Part shown: positions 29,147-36,328 of the stretch, piece by piece
Numbering within the stretch: position 1 is the first letter of the stretch
Layout: every line of letters starts with the position of its first letter
Assembly (NCBI GenBank): GCA_015228935.1
Contig: JADGCO010000036.1
Location: 1-41,012 of the forward strand
Direction of reading: 5' to 3'
DNA: 41,012 nucleotides
DNA from: Magnetococcales bacterium
GTDB taxonomy: Bacteria > Pseudomonadota > Magnetococcia > Magnetococcales > DC0425bin3
The notes under the pieces: generated by a model
What the model saw: only the letters and a program-made list of their open reading frames with translations
What the model was told of the DNA's origin: nothing
The model's database searches: none
Position numbers and translations under genes: made by a program

Positions 29147-31948
29147 ATGCCAGAACGGTATCAAACGGTTTGCAACATGAATAAAATTATATATAAATAT
29201 ACTCCAAAAATTTTCATCAGCTATTGCACCCGTTCCGCAATCTCCGTGGCACTTGGCGATCAGTTGAAAGAACGCCTGGAAGCAAACGGATTTGACACAT
29301 TCCTGGACCGGTATGATGTGCAAGTTGGGGGGAGTTTTGTCGAGCAAATCGGTGCTTCCCTTCATGACTGCCATGGAGCCGTTCTGCTTCTTGCCGAAGA
29401 GGCCAAAAAATCTGTCTGGGTTGCCGATGAAGCGGCCTTCCTGATGACCAGGAAGCAACAGTTTGAAAATTTCAAGATTGTTCCGGTTGTGATTCCGCCG
29501 GTCAAATCTGTTGAGGCGTTTTTTGGCGAGCGGAGCGAACTTTGGAAAGTTTCCAAGATTCAGGGAGTTGTTGTTGATTCCGACAATCTGGCACGGTCTG
29601 TTGACAAGATTGTTGAAGCATTCGAACCGCTCAAAAAAATACGGGATTTTTGGGGGAAACAACTGCCTCTTTCCTCCTTTGGTACCCTTGTTGATACCCA
29701 GGGTGTGCAACGTCTGGATCCCCGGGCGCGATTTTTGCCGCTGATCGGGCGGGAAGGGGAGTTGGATGAGTTGTATGGCTGGTTGAATGGGGGTAAACCG
29801 GTTTCGGTGCGTGCCTTGATTGGTGGTGCCGGGCGCGGCAAGACCCGTCTGGCCATGGAGTTGGTTCTTGCTGTGGAGGCATGGGGATGGCATGCCGGAT
29901 TTTTGTCGGGTGAGGCTTTGACAAAGCTGGTGGCCCAGGCAGAGTGCGGGTGGTCCTGTCCGACGCTGGCCGTGATTGACTATGCTGCTCCCCAGGCTGC
30001 GATCCTTCACCAATGGCTGAAGCAGTTGTCGGAGCGCCAAAAAAAGCAGCGTCCGGTGTCCGGAAAAGTCGTTCCCTTGCGGATTTTATTGTTGGAACGG
30101 ATGGCCGAGGAGGGGTCTGGCTGGTGGCAGACTTTGCTGGGTTCTGGCAGTTGGAAGGATGCGGATGTGCGGGATTTGTTGGATCCGCCCAAGCCGGTGC
30201 ATTTGGACAGGCTCTCTTCTGCACAGGGAGAGGAAATTTTAATCCAGATGCTGCGACAATCGGGTGTGCGACACCCCACGGCACCGCAGATGCCGCCAAA
30301 AGAGCCGGAGTGGCGTGGGGAGCCGTTGTTTGCCATGATGGCTGGGCAGTTGTTGGCGGAGAGGGAGGAGCTTCCTGCCACCCGGGATGCGTTAGCGCTT
30401 ATTCTGGCCGGGCGGGAGAAGGGCCGCATCGCTGGTTTTGCGCGTCGTGGAGAGCATCAGGAAGAGCAGGGGATCATGCTCAACCATTTGGCGGCGTTTG
30501 CAACTTTGTGTGGTGGCCTGGACGGATCCGCCGTTTTTCGGTTAGCGCAAACGGAGAAAGATGCCTTGGGCCTCTCTTCGGCAGGGGATCCCTGGATCCT
30601 GGCTGACCTGTTGCACCAGGCCTTGCCTGGCCCGCAAAACGGCGTGGAGGCCTTGCGCCCGGATATCATTGGCGAGGCGTTTTTCTTGTTGGCCCTGGGT
30701 GGCGGTCGGCAAGCGGCAAGTCTGGCAGCTGTGCAGCGGGCCTTTTTGGTGGCAGATAAAAAATGTATTGCGTCCCTGGTTCGCTGTGGGCAGGATTTTG
30801 TTTATGCCGGGCACCAGGAACCCCTCGCTTGGCTCGGTGCATTGGTTGAGAATCCGGATGTTTCCCTGGATATGCTGTGGAGCATCGAACAAGAGTTGCC
30901 CCACAACAGCCTTGGCCTGGATGCCTTTGCGGCGAGATTGCGGCAGAGTTTACTGGATCGTTACAGAGCATTGGTTTCGGATGACAAAACCAACGGAACC
31001 TTTATTGCCATGCAAGCAATAGCAGCAAACAACCTGTCTATTTCCTTGGGTAATCTTGGCTGGCACGAGGCGGCGCTTGCGACGATTGAGGAAACGGTTC
31101 GGATACAGCGTGAATTGTCTGCGAATCGAACTGACGTATTTATGCTGGAATTGGCTAGGTCGCTCAACAACCTGTCCAACAGATTGAGTGCCCTTGGCCG
31201 TCGCGAGGGAGCGCTTGATGCGATTGAGGAAGCTGTGCGGATATATCGTGAATTGTCTGTGGTTCGGCCTGACGCATTTATGCCGGATTTGGCTTCTTTG
31301 CTAAACAACCTGTCCTACAGATTGCGTGACCTTGGCCGTCGCGAGGAAGGTCTTGCGGCGATTGAGGAAGCTGTGCGGATGTTTCGTGAATTGTCTGTGG
31401 ATCGACCTGGCGCATTTATGCCGGATTTGGCTTTATCGCTCAACAACCTGTCCGTTTTGTTGAGTGACCTTGGCCGTCGCGAGGGAGCGCTTGCTGCGAT
31501 TGAGGAAGCAGTACGGATACGGCGTGAATTGTCTGCGGATCGACCGGACGCATTTATGCCGGATTTGGCCCAGTCGCTCAACAACCTGTCCCTCGGATTG
31601 AGTGACCTTGGCCGTCGCGAGGAAGCGCTTGCGGCGATTGAGGGAGCTGAGCGGATCTATCGTGAATTGTCTGAGGTTCGACCTGACGCATTTATGCCGG
31701 ATTTGGCCATGTCGCTCAACAACCTGTCCCTCAGATTGAGTGCCCTTGGCCGTCGCGAGGAAGCGCTGGCGGCTGCCGAGGAGGCGGTGACGACGCTGGC
31801 ACCGTATTTCATGAAGCTGCCGGAGGCCTTTGGGCAGTGGATGGGGACGTTTGTAGGTGTTTATGAAAAGAGGTTACGCGAGTTGGAAGGTGAAGCAAAA
31901 ATTATGCCAATATTAGAAGAAATCAAAAAACTCCTGCCGGGCACGTAA
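29147..31948 (+). CDS. TIR-STAND NTPase-TPR protein, candidate immune receptor
   Basis: This is a 933-residue three-part protein. A TIR domain (about 20-160) starts KIFISYCTRSAISVALGDQL and has Glu95 in WVADEAAF, at the place of the catalytic Glu of NAD-cleaving TIR domains. A STAND-type P-loop NTPase (about 195-550) has the entry motif FLPLIGREGELDELYGWL, Walker A GGAGRGKT (226-233) and Walker B TLAVIDYA (Asp278). Six 46-residue TPR-like repeats (about 620-900) of pattern SLNNLS..LS.LGRREEALAAIEEAVRI follow. TIR effectors joined to STAND sensors are known in antiphage defence: target binding by the repeats triggers oligomerisation and NAD depletion. That role here is inference. ATG 29147 has a GAGGTGAG ribosome site. 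It starts 92 bases after the nuclease gene, with a small AT-rich gap between. Confidence 0.85.
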   Translation: MPERYQTVCNMNKIIYKYTPKIFISYCTRSAISVALGDQLKERLEANGFDTFLDRYDVQVGGSFVEQIGASLHDCHGAVLLLAEEAKKSVWVADEAAFLMTRKQQFENFKIVPVVIPPVKSVEAFFGERSELWKVSKIQGVVVDSDNLARSVDKIVEAFEPLKKIRDFWGKQLPLSSFGTLVDTQGVQRLDPRARFLPLIGREGELDELYGWLNGGKPVSVRALIGGAGRGKTRLAMELVLAVEAWGWHAGFLSGEALTKLVAQAECGWSCPTLAVIDYAAPQAAILHQWLKQLSERQKKQRPVSGKVVPLRILLLERMAEEGSGWWQTLLGSGSWKDADVRDLLDPPKPVHLDRLSSAQGEEILIQMLRQSGVRHPTAPQMPPKEPEWRGEPLFAMMAGQLLAEREELPATRDALALILAGREKGRIAGFARRGEHQEEQGIMLNHLAAFATLCGGLDGSAVFRLAQTEKDALGLSSAGDPWILADLLHQALPGPQNGVEALRPDIIGEAFFLLALGGGRQAASLAAVQRAFLVADKKCIASLVRCGQDFVYAGHQEPLAWLGALVENPDVSLDMLWSIEQELPHNSLGLDAFAARLRQSLLDRYRALVSDDKTNGTFIAMQAIAANNLSISLGNLGWHEAALATIEETVRIQRELSANRTDVFMLELARSLNNLSNRLSALGRREGALDAIEEAVRIYRELSVVRPDAFMPDLASLLNNLSYRLRDLGRREEGLAAIEEAVRMFRELSVDRPGAFMPDLALSLNNLSVLLSDLGRREGALAAIEEAVRIRRELSADRPDAFMPDLAQSLNNLSLGLSDLGRREEALAAIEGAERIYRELSEVRPDAFMPDLAMSLNNLSLRLSALGRREEALAAAEEAVTTLAPYFMKLPEAFGQWMGTFVGVYEKRLRELEGEAKIMPILEEIKKLLPGT
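31013..31840 (+). repeat. Six-unit 138-bp repeat array encoding the TPR region
   Basis: Units start at 31013, 31151, 31289, 31427, 31565 and 31703. The second to fifth are strongly similar at DNA level, with shared stretches such as CTCAACAACCTGTCC and CTTGGCCGTCGCGAGG. The first and last are more diverged, as expected for an array growing by internal unequal exchange. The unit is 46 codons, so changes in copy number keep the frame. Confidence 0.92.
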
Positions 31949-32057
31949 GATTCCGAGTCAATTTCCTTGCGTAGAACAGGGATGGCATCTCCCGGAATGA
32001 TGCGCTAAAATACTCCTTTTTTGGTCACCAATCCGCGCCAATATAAAGAGTATGCCC

Positions 32058-33005
32058 ATGTCCTGGATCTGGATTTTGCCCGCATTGCTGGGAATCACCC
32101 TGGGGGTGACATTCTACCCCCTCTTTTCCCGTCGCGGCAGTATGCCCCTGCCCGTGGGACTGGAAGGCAATCCCCGCGTGGTCCTCGAAGACCGACGGGA
32201 TATGCTGCTCCGGCAGATCAGGGAACTGGAACTGACCGGGGGGGAGACAACCCCACCCTCCGGAAATGACCCGGGTGCCGGGACGATACGCGCCGACCTG
32301 GAAGAGGAACTCGGCTCCATCCTGGATCAACTGCAAACCGCCGACCGGACAACATCCCCCGCCAAAACCGCCGACAATCCCCGCAATGCCGTGGATATCG
32401 CCGCCGGAATATCGGTCCTGCTGGTGATTACGGTGTTGAGCGGCGGCCTGTACCTGTTTCTGGGTACCCCTTTTCCCCCACAAGCATCGGCCATGCGCCA
32501 AGCCTCGCCGCATGGCGCGGGCGGCAATGCACCGGATATCAATACCATGGTGACCAATCTGGCCGCCAAAATGCGGCAGAATCCGGATGATCTGGTCGGC
32601 CATATCCGCATGGGACGCGCCTATGCCGTCCTGGAACGCTACACCGAAGCCATCACGGCATACACCCACGTCCTGACCCGCGATCCCCAGAATACGGATG
32701 CCGCCGCCGGCCTGGCCAGAATTCTCGTGGAAAGCGACCAGGAAGATCAATTCAAACGCGGTGTCGAACTGTTCCAGGGTGTCCTGCAACAACAGCCAAA
32801 CCACCTCGAAGCCCTGTGGGTCATGGGATCCATCGCCTTTCAAACCGGGGATCGCGACATGGCCCTGACCCAGTGGCGAAAACTCCTCAAACAGGCCCCA
32901 GCCGATTCACCCATGCGCCAGGAAGTGGAACAGGCAATCCGCCAGGCCGAAGCCTTGCCCCCCAGGGCACAGAAATCCGCTCCGGAAACCAGGAGTTCCC
33001 CGTGA
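32058..33005 (+). CDS. CcmI-like TPR protein of cytochrome c maturation type
   Basis: This is a 315-residue protein. TM1 lies at about residues 3-22. The following loop contains EDRRDMLLRQIRELE, a Leu-zipper-like helix typical of CcmI. TM2 lies at about 112-135, and a periplasmic TPR region at about 155-290 includes RMGRAYAVLERYTEAITAY and EALWVMGSIAFQTGDRDMA. CcmI delivers apocytochrome c to the heme ligation complex. The architecture fits, but no other ccm gene is nearby, so a different TPR adaptor is possible. ATG 32058 is preferred because AAGAG lies seven bases upstream; ATG 32052 is only one base from it. It is followed after 121 bases by tatA. The 103-109 bases before it show no clear terminator for the TIR gene. 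Confidence 0.72.
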   Translation: MSWIWILPALLGITLGVTFYPLFSRRGSMPLPVGLEGNPRVVLEDRRDMLLRQIRELELTGGETTPPSGNDPGAGTIRADLEEELGSILDQLQTADRTTSPAKTADNPRNAVDIAAGISVLLVITVLSGGLYLFLGTPFPPQASAMRQASPHGAGGNAPDINTMVTNLAAKMRQNPDDLVGHIRMGRAYAVLERYTEAITAYTHVLTRDPQNTDAAAGLARILVESDQEDQFKRGVELFQGVLQQQPNHLEALWVMGSIAFQTGDRDMALTQWRKLLKQAPADSPMRQEVEQAIRQAEALPPRAQKSAPETRSSP

Positions 33006-33126
33006 GCCAACCAGGCCAACTGGCGCACCTTGCTCTCTTTTGTTAGGATAGGCTCCAGGAGTGCGGGTTTCTCTTTTCGCCTCACACTTTTTTTCCCTTT
33101 TACCTGAATACAAAGGAAAACCGACC

Positions 33127-33390
33127 ATGTTAAGCACGTGGCACATTTTCATCGTTCTGCTGATCGTCCTGGTCGTCTTTGGTGCCGGCAAACTGCCCAA
33201 GGTGATGGAAGACATTGGCCGTGGCGTCAAGGGGTTCAAGAGGGTCATGGAGAGCGACGACGAACCGGCAACCGCCAAACCTCAACAAATCCAGCCCCAG
33301 GCCCAGCCCCAGCCCCAGCCGTCCCACCCTCAACCAGCCCAGACCGCAGCCACCATCGAGGGCGAAGTCAAAAAAGAGACCAAAACCTGA
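33127..33390 (+). CDS. tatA: Sec-independent translocase subunit TatA
   Basis: This 87-residue protein has a short N-terminal membrane helix (IFIVLLIVLVVF), the FG hinge motif (VVFGAGKLP), an amphipathic helix (VMEDIGRGVKGFKRVM) and a Gln/Pro-rich tail with QPQ repeats. TatA oligomers form the passage for folded proteins at the inner membrane. ATG 33127 has an AAGGA ribosome site nine bases upstream. It opens a tatA-tatB-tatC cluster: tatB starts 23 bases later. Confidence 0.95.
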   Translation: MLSTWHIFIVLLIVLVVFGAGKLPKVMEDIGRGVKGFKRVMESDDEPATAKPQQIQPQAQPQPQPSHPQPAQTAATIEGEVKKETKT

Positions 33391-33413
33391 TTCGATAGAA
33401 CGGGGTACCCCTC

Positions 33414-33866
33414 ATGTTGGGATTCGACTGGTCAGAGGTTCTGGTCATCATGGTGGTTGCCCTGATTGTGATCGGGCCGGACAAACTTCCCGAAGTGGCC
33501 CGTGGTCTCTCCAAAGCCATGCGCCAGATCCGGCGGCTGACAAATGAAATTCGGAACAGCATCAATCTGGAAGAAATCACTCACCAGGGACGCGAGTATA
33601 TCGGTGCGGAAGGCATGCCGCCTTTCACCCCCGCATCCACATACACACCACCGCCATCAGTCGATTTTGACAGGGAATTTTCAACCTCGGAACCCCCACC
33701 AAAAGATATCGTCGCAGAATCAGCCAAAACATCCCCGGTCTCCGAACCGGCTCCCAAAAGTGTCGCAGAATCAGCCAAAACATCCCCGGTCTCCGAACCG
33801 GCTCCCAAAAGTGGCGCAGAATCGACCAAGGAAGGTGGGGAAACACGCCCCAGTCCCCAATCATGA
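33414..33866 (+). CDS. tatB: Sec-independent translocase subunit TatB
   Basis: This 150-residue protein has the conserved Glu8 in the N-terminal membrane helix, the GPDKLPEVARGLSKAM hinge and amphipathic helix, and a long Pro/Ser/Glu-rich tail. The tail contains a perfect 51-bp tandem duplication (VAESAKTSPVSEPAPKS twice) and the start of a third copy. TatB forms the twin-arginine signal receptor with TatC. Its stop codon overlaps the tatC start (ATGA), so the two are translationally coupled. Confidence 0.94.
   Translation: MLGFDWSEVLVIMVVALIVIGPDKLPEVARGLSKAMRQIRRLTNEIRNSINLEEITHQGREYIGAEGMPPFTPASTYTPPPSVDFDREFSTSEPPPKDIVAESAKTSPVSEPAPKSVAESAKTSPVSEPAPKSGAESTKEGGETRPSPQS
33711..33812 (+). 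repeat. Perfect 51-bp tandem duplication in tatB
   Basis: Units 33711-33761 and 33762-33812 are identical over all 51 bases, and a third, shorter and diverged unit begins at 33813. Identity over the full length points to a very recent duplication or ongoing copy-number exchange. The unit is 17 codons. Confidence 0.95.
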
Positions 33867-34645
33867 TGCAGGAAGATGAAAAAGCCCCTTTTCTCGATCA
33901 TTTGATCGAGCTGCGCCACCGTCTGGTGGTCTCCGCCGCAACCATCATCGGCTCTTTCCTGCTCTGCTGGGGACTCTTTTCCCAGGAGCTGTTCGCCTTT
34001 CTGTCCCAACCGTTGCGTGACATTCTCGGACCGACCGGCAAGATGGTCATGACCGCCCCGCATGAGGCTTTTTTCACCTATGCCAAAATTTCCTTTTTCA
34101 CCGGCCTGTTTCTGTCAATCCCGGTGGTTTTGACCCAGCTTTGGCTCTTTGTCGCGCCCGGCCTGTACAAAAATGAAAAAAAGGCCTTCCTGCCCTTTCT
34201 CATCGCGGCCCCGGTGCTGTTCTTCGTCGGTGGTGCTGCGGCGTATTACGTGGTTTTTCCAACGGCTTTCCGCTATTTTCTCGGCCTGGTCACCGATCAA
34301 TCGATTGAAACCATGATCACGATGCGCTCCTATCTGGACCTGGTGATCGCCTTGATCTTTGCCTTTGGCCTGACCTTTGAACTGCCCGTGGCCCTGCTGC
34401 TGCTGATCAAGTCGCGGATCCTCTCCACCGCCAGCCTGATCAACAAACGCCGCTACAACATCGTCCTGGTCTTCGTCATTGCCGCCTTCCTGACCCCGCC
34501 GGACCCGATTTCCCAAATATTGTTGGCAATTCCGATGCTTGCCATGTACGAAATTTCCATACTCCTGGGTCGCCGGATCGAGAAGAATCGCGCCCGGGAA
34601 GAGATGGACGAGGCACATGGCCAAGAGGAGGAATCCGGCTCTTGA
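33863..34645 (+). CDS. tatC: Sec-independent translocase subunit TatC
   Basis: This 260-residue inner-membrane protein has the six-helix TatC pattern. The conserved N-terminal FLDHLIELRHRL is present, followed by PHEAFFTYAKISFFTGLFLSIP, LWLFVAPGLYKNEKK, the FGLTFELPV segment and AAFLTPPDPISQILLAIPM. TatC recognises twin-arginine signal peptides. The ATG overlaps the tatB stop; a second ATG follows at 33866. No own ribosome site is visible, which fits coupling. The stop overlaps the TTG start of the RNase J gene. Confidence 0.96.
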   Translation: MMQEDEKAPFLDHLIELRHRLVVSAATIIGSFLLCWGLFSQELFAFLSQPLRDILGPTGKMVMTAPHEAFFTYAKISFFTGLFLSIPVVLTQLWLFVAPGLYKNEKKAFLPFLIAAPVLFFVGGAAAYYVVFPTAFRYFLGLVTDQSIETMITMRSYLDLVIALIFAFGLTFELPVALLLLIKSRILSTASLINKRRYNIVLVFVIAAFLTPPDPISQILLAIPMLAMYEISILLGRRIEKNRAREEMDEAHGQEEESGS

Positions 34646-36324
34646 AAGCAGCTCCCGCACAACCGATCCATATCGTCCCCCTGGGTGGTCTGGGCGAGAT
34701 CGGCTTGAATCTCATGGTCTATGAATACGACGGTCACCTGTTGCTCGTCGATTGCGGTGTGACGTTTCCCGCTTCGGATACGCCAGGGGTGGATTTCATC
34801 ATCCCGGATGTGCGCTATCTGCTGGAAAACCGGGAGCGCATCCTGGCCCTGGTCCTGACCCACGGTCACGAAGATCACCTGGGAGCCGTCCCGTTCATCC
34901 TGCCCGATCTGCCGCTGCCCATCTATGGCACGGCCATGACCCTGGCCATCCTGAGTGGCAAATTGAAGGAACATGGTCTGGCCGACCAGATTCAAACCAT
35001 CCGCGTCCAGCAGCGGGATCGCGTCCAGATCGGTCCGTTTTCCGTGCATTTTCTGCCCGTGACCCACTCCATTGTGGACTCATCCGCCCTGGCCATCACC
35101 ACCCCCCTGGGGACCATCATCCATACGGGTGACTTCAACTTTGACCACACCCCGGGAGATGCCCACACCACGGACATCTACCGTTTGGCGGAATACGGTC
35201 ACAAAGGGGTCCTGGCCCTGCTTTCCGACTCCACCAATGTGGTGCGCAACGGCAGCACCGTTTCCGAGCAGAATGCCCGTGCCACCCTGGCGTCCCTGAT
35301 TCCCAAGGCCAAAGGCCTGCTGGTCGTCTCCCTGTTCGCCTCGAATATACGCCGGATCCAGAATGTCCTGGAACTGGCAGCGGAGCATGGTCGAAGGGTG
35401 ATTCTCAATGGTCGTTCCCTGGTCACCAACGTTCAGTTGGCCCGGGAACTCGGTTTTATCAATCCGTCGCCGGACCTGCTGCTGGACATCAGGTCATTCG
35501 GTTCCCTGCCGCGTGATCAACTGCTGATCCTCTCCACCGGCAGCCAGGGGGAGCCCAACTCCTCTCTGGCCCGCATCGCCAGCGGCGAACACAAGGAGAT
35601 TCACATTCTCCCCGGGGATACCGTCATTTTGTCCTCGCGTTTCATTCCCGGCAACGAACGCACCATCTGGACCCTGATCAATCTTCTCTCCCATCGCGGG
35701 GCCGAGGTGATTCATGAAAAATCCCTGCCCGCCATCCATGTTTCGGGTCATGCCCCGCGTGATGACCTGAAATTGATGCTGGCCCTGACCCGCCCACGTT
35801 TTTTCATTCCGATCCACGGCGAACTTCGCCACCTCCATCTGCATCGGGAGCTGGCCATCGAGATGGGCGTCAAACCGGAAAATACCCTGGTGGCAACCAA
35901 TGGGGACCGGGTAGAATTGACCGGAACTACCCTGCGTATCCTGGAGCAGGTCATCCATGGACGGGTCTTTGTGGACGGCAAGGGCATTGGCGATGTCCGG
36001 GATCTTGTCCTCCGGGATCGCCTGCATCTTTCCCAGGATGGTCTGGTCGTGGTCGTCCTGCTCGTGGAAAAAGATACGGGCCGCATCCTGGAAGGCCCGA
36101 AACTGCTGACCCATGGCGTGATCCGGGAGGAGGAACACCAGGATTTGTTGGAAAATGCCCGCCAGGCCGTGCAGGATGCCCTGGCGCTCGGCCCCAAGGG
36201 AATGGATTTCAGCGACGAAGAAGATGTGGGTATCAAGGATCTGGCCCTGCGTGCCCTGCGGCGGTTTTTCAAAAAAAGGTTGGGTCGCAGGCCAGTCGTT
36301 CTGCCGCTGATCATGGAGATGTAG
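34642..36324 (+). CDS. rnj: Ribonuclease J
   Basis: This 560-residue metallo-beta-lactamase/beta-CASP nuclease acts in RNA decay and rRNA maturation with 5'-3' exonuclease activity in studied members. Motifs: LGGLGEIGLNLMVYEYD at the N-terminus, the zinc-binding THGHEDHLGA (His74, His76, Asp78, His79), THSIVDSSALAI, HTGDFNFD, the beta-CASP region with ILSTGSQGEPNSSLARIA, and HVSGHAPRDDLKLML. The start is TTG 34642, overlapping the tatC stop, with GAGGAGG nine to ten bases upstream inside tatC. The length matches typical RNase J (about 550). ftsK starts four bases after the stop. Confidence 0.95.
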   Translation: MKAAPAQPIHIVPLGGLGEIGLNLMVYEYDGHLLLVDCGVTFPASDTPGVDFIIPDVRYLLENRERILALVLTHGHEDHLGAVPFILPDLPLPIYGTAMTLAILSGKLKEHGLADQIQTIRVQQRDRVQIGPFSVHFLPVTHSIVDSSALAITTPLGTIIHTGDFNFDHTPGDAHTTDIYRLAEYGHKGVLALLSDSTNVVRNGSTVSEQNARATLASLIPKAKGLLVVSLFASNIRRIQNVLELAAEHGRRVILNGRSLVTNVQLARELGFINPSPDLLLDIRSFGSLPRDQLLILSTGSQGEPNSSLARIASGEHKEIHILPGDTVILSSRFIPGNERTIWTLINLLSHRGAEVIHEKSLPAIHVSGHAPRDDLKLMLALTRPRFFIPIHGELRHLHLHRELAIEMGVKPENTLVATNGDRVELTGTTLRILEQVIHGRVFVDGKGIGDVRDLVLRDRLHLSQDGLVVVVLLVEKDTGRILEGPKLLTHGVIREEEHQDLLENARQAVQDALALGPKGMDFSDEEDVGIKDLALRALRRFFKKRLGRRPVVLPLIMEM

Positions 36325-36328
36325 AGTC

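Noticed and set aside
29114-30040. Minus-strand open frame of 308 codons opposite the TIR domain gene
   Set aside because: The plus strand has clear TIR and P-loop motifs; the antisense product shows none.
31949-32057. Intrinsic terminator after the TIR gene
   Set aside because: The only pairing (GGGA/TCCC) is four bases long and the T-run is more than 20 bases away.
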